From Terriglobia bacterium (lineage in GTDB: Bacteria; Acidobacteriota; Terriglobia; Acidiferrales; UBA7541): a stretch of 64,000 bases of DNA. Below are positions 53,979 to 62,916 of the stretch, piece by piece. The notes beneath the pieces are model-generated. The model was not told where the DNA came from. It saw only the letters and a program-made list of their open reading frames with translations, and did not search any database. The stretch lies in contig JAIQFB010000013.1 in the NCBI GenBank assembly GCA_020073485.1, forward strand, positions 1 to 64,000. The letters are read 5' to 3'. The position numbers and the translations under genes are program-made. Each line of letters begins with the position of its first letter. The first letter of the stretch is position 1.

Positions 53979-54512
53979 TCAGGGGCTGATCTTCTTCTTG
54001 ACGGGAGGAAGATTCGTGAATTTCAAGTCTTTGCCGCGTTTTAGTTTTGTGATGAAGACGATCTGTCCGGTGTGATACGCAAAGTGCTCGACGACGTGGG
54101 CAACGGCTTGGATTCCCGTGACGTGCAGGCCCTGGATAATGAATTTGCGGGATAACGTGGCTTCGGGCAGCCGAGCGAGGACTTTGGACGCTTCCTGTAC
54201 CGTCCCCTGCAGCCGCGCGATCAGGATTTTTCGCGGCAGCGGGCCGCGCTCGGCGAACTCGCTGTCGCGGTCCCGAAGGTCCGGGTTTTCTCCCAGGTTC
54301 GCGACGATCCACTGGCGGACGTTTCCGCACAAGTGCAGGACCAGATTTCCCGCGCTATTGGAAGCGGCGTTGGGCCGCCACCAGATTTCTTCTTCCGAGA
54401 GTTGTTTCAGGCAATCCACGATATGGGAAAGATGTTCCTTCGCGAGCAAGCGCCGCGAGCCCGCAAGGAACGCGTCTGCCAATCGCGAAGACTTTGCCTT
54501 CAAGGCGGGCAC
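53979..54512 (-). CDS. DinB-like four-helix metalloprotein (DUF1572 type)
   Basis: A 177-residue protein of the DinB/YfiT superfamily. The helix-bundle metal site is visible as NLVLHLCGN (first His) and HVVEHFAYHTGQIVF (two further His), together with EEIWWRPNAASNSAGN, which is typical of the DUF1572/DinB_2 group. Such proteins bind a divalent metal; some are thiol transferases acting on bacillithiol or similar, but most are uncharacterised. No thiol pathway genes are adjacent. Confidence 0.85.
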   Translation of the reverse strand: MPALKAKSSRLADAFLAGSRRLLAKEHLSHIVDCLKQLSEEEIWWRPNAASNSAGNLVLHLCGNVRQWIVANLGENPDLRDRDSEFAERGPLPRKILIARLQGTVQEASKVLARLPEATLSRKFIIQGLHVTGIQAVAHVVEHFAYHTGQIVFITKLKRGKDLKFTNLPPVKKKISP

Positions 54513-54585
54513 CTCTCGCCACGATGCTAATCAATGTTCGGGATTCCAGCAAGCGGCGTGCAAGTTAGTTTTGAACGGGATTTTA

Positions 54586-54666
54586 GTAGGACAGGCACTC
54601 TTGCCTGTCCGGTTTGAATTCTCATCGCCGCGCACAAAACCGGACAGGCAAGAGTGCCTGTCCTAC
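54586..54666. repeat. Perfect inverted repeat (GTAGGACAGGCACTCTTGCC type)
   Basis: The 30-base arms 54586-54615 and 54637-54666 match perfectly, with a 21-base loop. It is a sequence variant of the repeats at 51273, 59642 and 61755 with the same outer gtaggacagg. It occupies the gap between the DinB and TonB genes. Confidence 0.9.
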
Positions 54667-54739
54667 CAAAGCAAAGGGCAGGGTTTGTCCTCCAGCCGGC
54701 GATACCTCGAAATACCAATCGAAAAATTAATAGGAAATT

Positions 54740-55960
54740 TTAGAGCAGCCGGAAATTAACTTCGATGGGGACAACCACAGCCACAGGCTTTCCGCCCGGA
54801 CCCATGGCCGGTTTGAAGCGCCACTCTTTCACGGCTTCGACGGCTTTCTCTTCCAAGCCCAGGCCGGGACCCTTCACCACTTGAATTTCAGTGGCTCGTC
54901 CATCCGGCGTGATGACGGCCTGGAGCACAACCGTGCCCTGATATTTTGCCTTGCGAGCTTCCTCGGAATATTTCGGCTGCGGGCAATACGCGCACGTGGG
55001 AAATCCAACGCCGCCCGTGCCGGGATGGAAAACCCCGCCGCCAGTTCCTCCGCCTGAGCCCGGACCCAGACCGCCGCCTTCGCCGCTGCCAATTCCGGTT
55101 CCGGTGCCGCTGCCGATGCCGCTGCCGCCGCCGGGTCCGCCCGAGCCATTGACCAGCTTGGCCAAGGGATCGCCGTAGTTATCCAGGTTCGGGCTCGGAA
55201 TTTTCAGGTCCGGGGGCCCCAGCAGGGTCGCCTGGATGTTGGAATCGGGCTTCGTGTGCACCATGGGAGGAGCGATCTGCGTCATACTCCACTTGGGCAA
55301 TTTGCCCTTGGTAGCAGGGAGAGTATCGCGCGCGCCGCCGCCACCACCGCCTCCGGCCTTGTCCTTGCCGGGAGGAAGCTTCATGGTGTAATCGGAAATA
55401 TCGATCGGCGTGAGCAGCATGTTATTAACTGGGTTTGCCGTGGCCTTCTTGACGGCTGTGTACAGCAGAGGAGAGAAGATCAGCAGCGTCACGCCAATGT
55501 GAAAAGCCAGAGCAATCGCTTGCGCCGGCCCGAACGCCTTGTCCTTAGTCCAGATGTCCCGGACCTTAACGGGCTTGCTGGTCACCTTAAGCGGCGGCAG
55601 CTTCGGCGGGGAAATAAGGTCTCGAATATTCTGCCAAAGTATTCTGGAGGTCGGCTGCCAATCGACGGTCATCCGCGAAGAGACGGCCTTGGGCGTCGGC
55701 TTGAACCACTCTTTGAAATTTTCGGAGATTCCGGTACCAAAGCCTTCCGGGGTAAACACCGTGGGCTTGCCGTTCTTCGGCACCTTCACGGGGCGCTCAG
55801 CCAGGAAATCCTTCAGGTTGGAAATAAAGCCGCGGGAGAGCGGCTTTTGCGAGCCGGCCAGGCGCGGGGCAGAATCCCCCGCAGGCAGGGTTACCTTGGG
55901 TACAGGTGTCCCTGGGTCACTCCATTTAGGCGCAATCGTGCTCAAAGTTTCCTGTCTCAC
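54740..55960 (-). CDS. TonB energy transducer with long N-terminus and Gly-rich linker
   Basis: About 406 residues from a GTG at 55960; an upstream open frame reaches 56056 and the ribosome binding site (aaggggg) is 12-13 bases away, so the start is uncertain. A cytosolic segment of about 140 residues precedes a single membrane helix (IALAFHIGVTLLIFSPLLYT). A linker very rich in Gly and Ser (GGGGGGG; GSGIGSGTGTGIGSG) spans the periplasm. The C-terminal TonB domain (about 310-406) begins with a CAYCPQPKYSEEARKAKYQG pattern and ends VVVPIEVNFRLL. It passes proton-motive energy to outer-membrane receptors such as the two in this window. No exbB/exbD is adjacent. Confidence 0.88.
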   Translation of the reverse strand: MRQETLSTIAPKWSDPGTPVPKVTLPAGDSAPRLAGSQKPLSRGFISNLKDFLAERPVKVPKNGKPTVFTPEGFGTGISENFKEWFKPTPKAVSSRMTVDWQPTSRILWQNIRDLISPPKLPPLKVTSKPVKVRDIWTKDKAFGPAQAIALAFHIGVTLLIFSPLLYTAVKKATANPVNNMLLTPIDISDYTMKLPPGKDKAGGGGGGGARDTLPATKGKLPKWSMTQIAPPMVHTKPDSNIQATLLGPPDLKIPSPNLDNYGDPLAKLVNGSGGPGGGSGIGSGTGTGIGSGEGGGLGPGSGGGTGGGVFHPGTGGVGFPTCAYCPQPKYSEEARKAKYQGTVVLQAVITPDGRATEIQVVKGPGLGLEEKAVEAVKEWRFKPAMGPGGKPVAVVVPIEVNFRLL

Positions 55961-56152
55961 AGTGCCGTGAAACCCCCTTAACCGTAGGATTCCAGAGCGG
56001 CACGAATGGATGCCCGTCGGCGCAAAGCTGACATGACGCCAATTCCATTGTAACATTGTGACGCAACCACGAGGAAGCAGGTTTCCGGACCCGAGAGTAC
56101 AGGTCGGCAGTACAGGTTTCCACTGCCCTTGCTGCGTCTGTCAACCTTGCAG

Positions 56153-56207
56153 CGGGCTGCAAGTGCAGCCCGGACAAGTATTTTTGCGGGCTGCAAGTAC
56201 AGCCCGC
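56153..56207. repeat. Tandem hairpins GCGGGCTGCAAGTxCAGCCCGC
   Basis: Two direct copies of the hairpin (56153-56172 and 56186-56207), each with arms cgggctg and cagcccg. They lie in the divergent gap before ileS and could influence its leader. Confidence 0.85.
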
Positions 56208-56221
56208 GCCCGACTTAACTT

Positions 56222-59089
56222 ATGCCCAAAAACGTCGATTTGAAAAGCACTTTAAATCTGCCTCGCACCGACTTCCCGATGAAGGCGAGCCTGCCGAAGA
56301 ACGAGCCGAACCAGCTCGCCGAATGGGAGGAGAAGAAACTCTATCGCCGCATCCAGGAGTCGCGCGCCGGGGCGCCGACGTACGTCCTGCATGACGGGCC
56401 GCCGTATCCGACCGGCACAATACACCTGGGCACGGGTCTGAACAAGATCCTTAAAGACATGGTCGTGAAGTCCAAGACCATGGCTGGCTTCCGCGCGCCT
56501 TACGTGCCCGGATGGGATTGCCACGGCCTGCCCATCGAAACGCAGGTGGAGAAGGAATTGGGCGGCAAGAAGGGAAGCGTCCCGCCCGGAGAATTCCGCC
56601 GCATGTGCCGCGAATTCGCAAACCGCTACGTGGATCAACACCGGCGGGATTTCAAGCGACTGGGCGTGTTCGGGCAGTGGGAAGATCCGTACCTGACGAT
56701 GAGCCCGCATTACGAAGCGACCATCGCGGACGCGTTCATCACGTTTCTGGAAAAAGGGTACGTCTATCGCGGATTAAAACCGGTGTACTGGTGCATCGTC
56801 GATTCCACGGCTCTGGCCGAAGCGGAAGTGGAGTACGAGGATCACACCAGCCCGTCGATCTGGGTGAAGTTCGCGGTCGAGGGCGGCGCTGCAGCGGAAA
56901 AGCTGGGCGCCAACGTGAGCGGCGTAATCTGGACCACCACGCCCTGGACGCTGCCGCACAATCGCGCGCTGGCGTTTCATCCGGACTACGACTACGTGGT
57001 GGCGGAGACGTCCGCGGGTGCGCTGCTGCTGGCGGCGGACCTGGTTGGCCCGGCGCTGGACGCGCTGAAGCTGGAAGCGACGAGCGTGCGCGGGCCGTGG
57101 AAAGGGAAGGATCTTGCGGAACTGAAATTCAAGCATCCGTTTTTGGATTTAATCGTGCCGGCGGTGCTGGCCGATTACGTCACGCTCGATCAGGGCACCG
57201 GCATCGTGCACACGGCGCCCGGCCACGGCATCGAGGATTTTCAGACTGGGCAGAAATACGGCATCGAAGCGTACGCGCCGATTGATGGCCACGGCCGGTA
57301 TCTTGAAGGGTTGCCGGAGTACAAAGGAAAGACCGTATTCGAGGCGAATCCGATCGTCGTGAACCTGTTGCGCGAACGCGGCGCGCTGCTGGGCGAGCAA
57401 AAACTTTCGCACAGCTATCCGCACTGCTGGCGCTGCCACAATCCGGTGATCTATCGCGCGACCGAGCAGTGGTTCATTGATCTGGACAGCGCGGCCCGCG
57501 ACGGCAGCGGCGCCATCCGTTCGCGTGCGCTCGCGGAGATTGCCAAAGTGAAATGGACGCCCGAATGGGGCGCCGAGCGAATTCACTCGATGATTGCCGA
57601 GCGCCCGGACTGGTGCGTCTCGCGGCAGCGGTTCTGGGGCGTGCCTCTGGCAATTCTTTATTGCAACAAATGCGGCAAGCAATTCGACGATTACAAGGCG
57701 CTGCACGCGCTGGTCGCCAAATGGTTCACGCGCGAGGGCGCCGACGCCTGGTTCACGCATACGGCTGAGGAATTGCTCCCGGCCGGAACGCGCTGCGCGT
57801 GCGGCGCTTCGGACTGGCGCAAGGAAACCGATATTCTCGACGTGTGGTTCGATTCGGGGTCGTCGCATCTCGCTGTTCTGGACCGCCTGGATGTTGCGGG
57901 ACAGAAACTTCCCTGGCCCGCCGATATGTACCTGGAGGGGCCAGACCAGTACCGCGGATGGTTTCACAGTTCTCTGCTGGTAGCGGTTGCGGTGCGCGAC
58001 GCCGCGCCGTACCGGCACGTGCTGACGCACGGCTGGACGCTCGACGCCAAGGGCCAGCCGATGTCGAAGTCGCTCGGCAACGTGGTGCTGCCCACCGAAA
58101 TTTGCGAAAAGTGGGGCGCGGATCTGCTGCGGCTGTGGGTGGCTTCGCAGGACTACACAGCCGACGTGCGCATGTCCGACAACGTAATGACGCAGCTTTC
58201 CGAGGCTTACCGCAAGCTGCGCAACACGTTCCGGTTTGCTTTGGGAAATCTCGCGGGTTTCGATCCCGCGCGCGATGCCGTGCCGGACGCCGAAATGGAG
58301 GAACTCGACCGCTGGATGCTTGCGCGCACCGGCGATCTGGTGGCGCAATGCCGCAAGTGGTACGAAGGATTTGAATTTCACCGCGTCTTTCACGCGCTGC
58401 ACGATTATGCGGCGGTGGATTTGAGTGCGTTCTATTTCGACGTGCTCAAGGACCGCCTGTACACGTTCGCGCCGCGCAACCGGGCGCGGCGCTCGGCGCA
58501 AACCGCGGTCTATCGCATCGCAAAAGCTTTACTGGGCCTTTTGACACCCATCACCGTGTTCACGGCGGAGGAAATCTGGAAGTATTTTCCGCACGTGGCC
58601 GGAGATCCGGAGAGCGCGCACCTGGCGTTCTTTCCCGCGGCCGAGGCCTTCGGCTCTTCGCTGGGCGCGAATAAGGCGGCGAATTGGGAAAAGCTGCTCG
58701 CGGTGCGCACCGAAGTGCTGCGGGCGCTGGAAGTGGCGCGCAATGCGAAGACGATTTCCGGGGCGCTGGAAGCGAAGGTCACGCTGAGCGCGGGGAGCGA
58801 CCTCGCTCCGTTGCTCGAGCAGTATCAGGCGCAGCTTCCGGCATTTTTTATTGTGTCGCAGGTGCAGCTTGCGGGTTCCGCCTCCGCGGACGCTCTAAAA
58901 TCGGAGACAATTCCGGGGCTCGGCGTTTCCGTAAGCCGCGCGGCCGGTGCAAAGTGCGAGCGCTGCTGGAATTATTCGACGCGCGTGGGCGAGAGCGCGG
59001 ATTACCCGACCGTCTGCGAGCGCTGCGTGAAGGCGCTCGATGAAATTGAGGGCTCGGGCCGGGTGGGAGGCCAGGTGGCGGCGTCCTGA
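56222..59089 (+). CDS. ileS: Isoleucyl-tRNA synthetase
   Basis: A 955-residue class I synthetase that charges tRNA-Ile. Landmarks are HDGPPYPTGTIHLGTGLNK (the HIGH motif, with Thr in the last position), VPGWDCHGLPIETQVEK, the editing domain (GVIWTTTPWTLPHNRAL; VTLDQGTGIVHTAPGHG), YLEGPDQYRGWFHSSLL, the KMSKS loop as QPMSKSLGNVV, an anticodon-binding helical domain, and a C-terminal zinc finger (CERCW...CERC). Length and order are normal for the zinc-containing bacterial type. No T-box-like leader was recognised, only the tandem hairpins upstream. It overlaps lspA by one base. Confidence 0.96.
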   Translation: MPKNVDLKSTLNLPRTDFPMKASLPKNEPNQLAEWEEKKLYRRIQESRAGAPTYVLHDGPPYPTGTIHLGTGLNKILKDMVVKSKTMAGFRAPYVPGWDCHGLPIETQVEKELGGKKGSVPPGEFRRMCREFANRYVDQHRRDFKRLGVFGQWEDPYLTMSPHYEATIADAFITFLEKGYVYRGLKPVYWCIVDSTALAEAEVEYEDHTSPSIWVKFAVEGGAAAEKLGANVSGVIWTTTPWTLPHNRALAFHPDYDYVVAETSAGALLLAADLVGPALDALKLEATSVRGPWKGKDLAELKFKHPFLDLIVPAVLADYVTLDQGTGIVHTAPGHGIEDFQTGQKYGIEAYAPIDGHGRYLEGLPEYKGKTVFEANPIVVNLLRERGALLGEQKLSHSYPHCWRCHNPVIYRATEQWFIDLDSAARDGSGAIRSRALAEIAKVKWTPEWGAERIHSMIAERPDWCVSRQRFWGVPLAILYCNKCGKQFDDYKALHALVAKWFTREGADAWFTHTAEELLPAGTRCACGASDWRKETDILDVWFDSGSSHLAVLDRLDVAGQKLPWPADMYLEGPDQYRGWFHSSLLVAVAVRDAAPYRHVLTHGWTLDAKGQPMSKSLGNVVLPTEICEKWGADLLRLWVASQDYTADVRMSDNVMTQLSEAYRKLRNTFRFALGNLAGFDPARDAVPDAEMEELDRWMLARTGDLVAQCRKWYEGFEFHRVFHALHDYAAVDLSAFYFDVLKDRLYTFAPRNRARRSAQTAVYRIAKALLGLLTPITVFTAEEIWKYFPHVAGDPESAHLAFFPAAEAFGSSLGANKAANWEKLLAVRTEVLRALEVARNAKTISGALEAKVTLSAGSDLAPLLEQYQAQLPAFFIVSQVQLAGSASADALKSETIPGLGVSVSRAAGAKCERCWNYSTRVGESADYPTVCERCVKALDEIEGSGRVGGQVAAS

Positions 59090-59628
59090 TGAGCGGCGCT
59101 GGCACGCAAAGTCCGGTCACCCCGAACGCAGGCGCTCGCTGGCTGTTGCTTTCGCTTGGCGTTCTGGTTTTCGACCGCGCCACGAAATATGCCATCGAGC
59201 ATTACACGAACGTGTTTTTTCGCCACCCGGTCATTTCGGACATCGTGGTCCTGGTCCACAACCAGAATCCGGGAATCGCCTTCGGCGTGTTTTCGGAATC
59301 GAGTTCCAAATGGGTTGCGCCGCTGCTTCTGGCCAGCGCCGCGGCCATGATCGCGCTGCTGGTCTGGCTGCTGCTCACCGGCCGCGCGGGCGGAACGCTC
59401 GCGCACGCCGGACTCGCGCTGATCCTCGGCGGAGCGGCCGGCAACGCGCTGGACCGCGTGATGCACGGCGGCGTGACGGATTTCCTGGAGGTGCGGTTGG
59501 GAACTTATATCTGGCCGGCATTCAACCTGGCCGATTCGGTGATTTCCATCGGAGCGGCACTGGTGCTGATTGAATTGCTTTTCGTTGGTGCACATCGTAC
59601 GGATTCCACCAGCGCGAAGCGCGGCTGA
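59089..59628 (+). CDS. lspA: Lipoprotein signal peptidase (signal peptidase II)
   Basis: A 179-residue inner-membrane aspartyl protease that cleaves prolipoprotein signal peptides. Four membrane helices are visible. The catalytic Asp pair lies in GNALDRVMHGGVTDF and FNLADSVISIG, and NQNPGIAFGVF is the conserved periplasmic segment. Its ATG overlaps the ileS stop (TGATG), so the two are coupled, as in many bacteria. Confidence 0.95.
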   Translation: MSGAGTQSPVTPNAGARWLLLSLGVLVFDRATKYAIEHYTNVFFRHPVISDIVVLVHNQNPGIAFGVFSESSSKWVAPLLLASAAAMIALLVWLLLTGRAGGTLAHAGLALILGGAAGNALDRVMHGGVTDFLEVRLGTYIWPAFNLADSVISIGAALVLIELLFVGAHRTDSTSAKRG

Positions 59629-59641
59629 CGGCGCTGATGTT

Positions 59642-59717
59642 GGTGGCACAGGCTTCAGCCTGTGCGATTTTCGCTAGTTGAATGAACCAAAGAGCACAGG
59701 CTGAAGCCTGTGCCACC
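59642..59717. repeat. Perfect inverted repeat (GGTGGCACAGGCTTCAGCC type)
   Basis: The 24-base arms 59642-59665 and 59694-59717 match perfectly, with a 28-base loop. It fills the gap between lspA and the pseudouridine synthase gene, ending six bases before the latter's ATG, where it would hide the ribosome binding site when folded in RNA. Confidence 0.9.
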
Positions 59718-59722
59718 TCTCC

Positions 59723-60730
59723 ATGCCCGAGACTCCAGCTTCCCAGCAACAACTGACCGCCGCATCGGGCGACGCCGGGCGGCGTCTGGACCTATTTCTT
59801 GCGGAGCGCGTTCCGCAGCTCAGCCGCACGCGCATTCAGGAGCTGATTCGCGAAGGCAACGTGCTGGTCGGAGGCCGAATCGCCAAGGCTTCGCATCGAA
59901 TCTCCGCGGGCGAAGTCATCGAAGTGAAAGTGCTGCCGCGGCCCGCGCTGGTGGCCGCTCCCGAAGATTTGCCGCTCGACCTGCTGCTGGTGGACGACGA
60001 GTTCGTGGTGGTGAACAAGCCCGCAGGAATGGTGGTGCACGCGGGCGCGGGGCACGCCAGCGGCACGCTGGTGAATGCGCTGCTGCATCGTCTGGGGAAT
60101 TTATCGGGTGCAGGAGGGCCGCTGCGCCCGGGCATCGTGCACCGCCTGGACAAGGAAACTTCCGGTGCCATGATCGTCGCCCGGAACGACCGGGCGCACG
60201 AACATCTGGCCGAGCAATTCCGATCGCGCAACGTCCGGAAAATTTATGTGGCGCTGGTGCACGGCAAACTGCCGAAAGATTCCGGGACGATCACGCTGCC
60301 CATTTCTCGCGATCCGCATCGCAGAACGCGCATGACGGCGCGCGCCAGCAAGGGACGCAACGCCAGGACCGACTGGCGCGTGGTTGCGCGCCTCGATCGC
60401 TGCACGCTGGTGGAAGCCGTGCTGCACACGGGGCGCACGCACCAAATTCGAGCGCATTTCGCGGCCATCGGGCATCCCGTGGTGGGCGATACCCTGTACG
60501 GCGCGCCGCGCACCCTGCGCGCCGGCTCCCGCGATCTGCCGCGCCTGGAGCGCAATTTCCTGCATGCCGCCCGGCTTGGATTTGCTCATCCCGTGACCGG
60601 GGCCTGGGTGGAAGTTCGCGCTCCGTTGCCGGAACAATTGCGGGTATACTTCGAGCAGGTTGCGGCGTCGTTGGGTCGGCGCGCCGCGGAGATCGACGCC
60701 GCTCTGGCGCCCTATTTAGGGACAATATGA
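59723..60730 (+). CDS. rluD: RluD-family 23S rRNA pseudouridine synthase
   Basis: A 335-residue enzyme that isomerises uridines in large-subunit rRNA. The N-terminal S4 RNA-binding domain (about 15-75: RLDLFLAERVPQLSRTRIQE) is followed by the catalytic domain with LVVDDEFVVVNKPAGMVVHA and GIVHRLDKETSGAMIVAR, where the Asp of HRLDKET is the nucleophile. HTGRTHQIRAHF and NFLHAARLGFAHP complete the family pattern. The symbol is by family; the exact target (RluD versus RluC-like) is not proved. Its TGA overlaps the next start (ATGA). Confidence 0.9.
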   Translation: MPETPASQQQLTAASGDAGRRLDLFLAERVPQLSRTRIQELIREGNVLVGGRIAKASHRISAGEVIEVKVLPRPALVAAPEDLPLDLLLVDDEFVVVNKPAGMVVHAGAGHASGTLVNALLHRLGNLSGAGGPLRPGIVHRLDKETSGAMIVARNDRAHEHLAEQFRSRNVRKIYVALVHGKLPKDSGTITLPISRDPHRRTRMTARASKGRNARTDWRVVARLDRCTLVEAVLHTGRTHQIRAHFAAIGHPVVGDTLYGAPRTLRAGSRDLPRLERNFLHAARLGFAHPVTGAWVEVRAPLPEQLRVYFEQVAASLGRRAAEIDAALAPYLGTI

Positions 60731-61758
60731 AAAAGCTGGCGATTGGCATCTTACTTTGTGTTTTTCTGGCGGCGCCCCTGGTGCGCGCGCAGCAGCCCCA
60801 GCCGCAGACGCCGCCCCCTGCGCCGTCGGATCAAAACAACCGCCAGGGCGCGATTATCCAGAACGTCAACCTGGTGGACGTCCTGTTCAGCGTGGTCACC
60901 AAGCGCGAAAAACTCGTCACGGACTTGAACAAGGAAAATTTCAAGGTGTTCGACGACAACGTGCAGCAGGAAATTACTTCCTTCAGCCAGCCGACCGACC
61001 TTCCCCTGCGCATCGGCATGGTACTCGATACCTCGAACAGCATCCGCGACCGCCTGAAATTCGAGCAGGACGCCGCCATCGATTTTTTGTTCAATGCCTT
61101 GCGCCGCGGGCGCGACCAGGCCTTCCTGATGACCTTCGATGACGGCCCGCAGATCATCAAGGATTTCACCGGAGACGGCGGCGACCTGCGCGACACCATC
61201 CTGAAGCAGCGCGCCGGCGGCGGCACCTCCCTGTACGACGCCGTCTATGCAGCCAGCGAGCAGTTATTGAACAAGTCTCCGTTGCCTCCCGGCCCCAACC
61301 CCGATGTCCGCCGCGTCCTGGTGATCATTTCCGACGGCGACGACAACAGCAGCAATCGATCACGAGGGGAAGCGATCGAGATGGCGCAGCGCGCCGGAGT
61401 CATCATCTACGCGATCAGCACCAGCACGGAGTGGGTGAATCAGGATCAGGAGAAGGATCCGTCCAAGCGCATCAATCGCAAGCTCGAAAAAGGCGAAGGC
61501 GATCACGTGATGGACCAACTTGCAGCGGAAACCGGGGGGCGGGCGTTTTTTCCCTACTGGATTGACGATTTGGGGCAGTCGTTTCTGGACATCGGAGACG
61601 AATTGCGCCATCAATACGCGCTGGCCTACAGCCCCGCCGGCCGCCTTCCCGACGGCAAATACCACACAATCCACATTCAAGTGGACCGCAAGGACGTAAT
61701 CGTTCGCGCTCGCAAAGGGTACTATTCCGTGTCCAATTCCGCGCCGACTGCCAAGTAG
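60727..61758 (+). CDS. VWFA-related acidobacterial domain protein 1
   Basis: A 343-residue exported protein. The start at 60727 overlaps the rluD stop (ATGA) and begins a signal peptide (LLCVFLAAPLVRAQQ). The von Willebrand A domain has the MIDAS motif DTSNS (about residue 100), the conserved N-terminal strand NLVDVLFSVVTKREKLVTDL, FKVFDDNVQQEITSF and the late QYALAYSP, which define the acidobacterial VWFA-related family. Such proteins probably bind partner proteins via a metal ion; the role is unknown. The stop codon TAG (61756-61758) lies inside the palindromic repeat that follows. Confidence 0.9.
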   Translation: MKKLAIGILLCVFLAAPLVRAQQPQPQTPPPAPSDQNNRQGAIIQNVNLVDVLFSVVTKREKLVTDLNKENFKVFDDNVQQEITSFSQPTDLPLRIGMVLDTSNSIRDRLKFEQDAAIDFLFNALRRGRDQAFLMTFDDGPQIIKDFTGDGGDLRDTILKQRAGGGTSLYDAVYAASEQLLNKSPLPPGPNPDVRRVLVIISDGDDNSSNRSRGEAIEMAQRAGVIIYAISTSTEWVNQDQEKDPSKRINRKLEKGEGDHVMDQLAAETGGRAFFPYWIDDLGQSFLDIGDELRHQYALAYSPAGRLPDGKYHTIHIQVDRKDVIVRARKGYYSVSNSAPTAK

Positions 61759-61828
61759 GGCAGGCTTCAGCCTGTCGGGATTGAACTCGCTGCCGCGCAG
61801 AAAAGCGACAGGCTGAAGCCTGTCCTAT
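61755..61828. repeat. Inverted repeat supplying stop codons of two convergent genes
   Basis: The left arm 61755-61777 (gtagggcaggcttcagcctgtcg) and the right arm 61806-61828 match at 21 of 23 positions. The left arm's TAG ends the plus-strand VWFA gene, and the right arm's TAG, read on the other strand, ends the minus-strand VWFA gene at 61825. Confidence 0.9.
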
Positions 61829-62763
61829 TGGGGGCCGGGGGCGTAGTAGCCGCGGCGGGTGAGCGCGGAGTAATCCTTGTTCTTCATGTCGATCTTGACC
61901 TTGCGGTATGCGCCATCGTGCGCTTTATTGGTGGGCGTATAGCCGATGGTGTATTGGCTGCGCAACTCCTCGGAAATCTCGTCGAAGGCTTGCTCCAGGT
62001 TCCGTTCGCTGCGGACAATGATCATGCGGCCGCCGGTTTCGTCCGTGATTTTCTTGGCTGTGCCCTGATCGCCGCCGTCGGCAGCCACCAGCAGGATGTG
62101 CACCACCGTATCGGTGCGCTGCGCGGTTTCGATCGCTTCCTGCAGCCGCACTTTGCTGCCGGTATCCTCGCAATCGCTCAGGACCACGATCGCCTTTCTG
62201 CCCGCTTCCCCGGAGAGCTTGTCGTGGGAGGCAAGGTACACGGCGTCATAGAAATTCGTTCCGCCGCTGCCGCTGGTGGGCAGGGGCCCCTGCGCGATGA
62301 TCACGGAACTTCCGGGCGCGTTGATCTGAGCGCGGTTGATGGCGCGGTCCAGGCGGGCGCGGTCGTCGGTGAAATCGGCGAGCAGGTCGACGTCGGTATC
62401 GAAGGTCATGATCATGGCCTCATCGCCCTTGCGCATCACGCGCCCCAGGAAACGCGAGGCCGCTTCCTTGATTCCGGACAGCATGTAGTATTCGCTGCCG
62501 CTGGTATCGAGCAGGATCCCGAGGGTGATGGGCAGGTTGGATTCGGCGGAAAAATTGGTTATTTCCTGGAGCTGGCCATCCTCATAGACCTGGAAGTCAT
62601 CTTTAGTTAGGCCGGTGATGATGGCCTTGTGCTTGTCGCGCACGGTGGCGAACAGGTTGACCAGGTTGACTTCGACGCGGATCTGTCCTGGCGGCGCGGC
62701 GCTGACGATGCCCGCGGCCATTGCCGTCACGCACAGAATCGAAAGGATAGCTCGAATCCGCAT
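61825..62763 (-). CDS. VWFA-related acidobacterial domain protein 2
   Basis: A 312-residue exported protein. The ATG at 62763 follows ggaggag; the frame is open upstream to 62829. The signal peptide is ILCVTAMAAGIVSA. The VWA domain contains RVEVNLVNLFATVRDKHKAI, FQVYEDGQLQEITNF, the MIDAS DTSGS and a C-terminal QYTIGYTPTNK. It is a paralogue of the neighbouring proteins and is convergent with protein 1, with the shared repeat between them. Confidence 0.9.
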   Translation of the reverse strand: MRIRAILSILCVTAMAAGIVSAAPPGQIRVEVNLVNLFATVRDKHKAIITGLTKDDFQVYEDGQLQEITNFSAESNLPITLGILLDTSGSEYYMLSGIKEAASRFLGRVMRKGDEAMIMTFDTDVDLLADFTDDRARLDRAINRAQINAPGSSVIIAQGPLPTSGSGGTNFYDAVYLASHDKLSGEAGRKAIVVLSDCEDTGSKVRLQEAIETAQRTDTVVHILLVAADGGDQGTAKKITDETGGRMIIVRSERNLEQAFDEISEELRSQYTIGYTPTNKAHDGAYRKVKIDMKNKDYSALTRRGYYAPGPQ

Positions 62764-62916
62764 TGTATAATCTCCTCCGGCTATGGTTCCGGTTACGGTT
62801 TGATCCTGTTGGATGCGGCGCCGAGACAATTAGATGCGCGGGTTCGCTGACCGCCCGCGCGCGATACGGGCGCGGGCTCTACTTTTACACTGAACGTCCC
62901 GACAGAGTCGAGTCGT

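Noticed and set aside
59710-60726. In-frame upstream extension of the first VWFA gene
   Set aside because: It overlaps the pseudouridine synthase in another frame and is Arg/Ala/Gly noise. The signal peptide and ATGA overlap fix the start at 60727.
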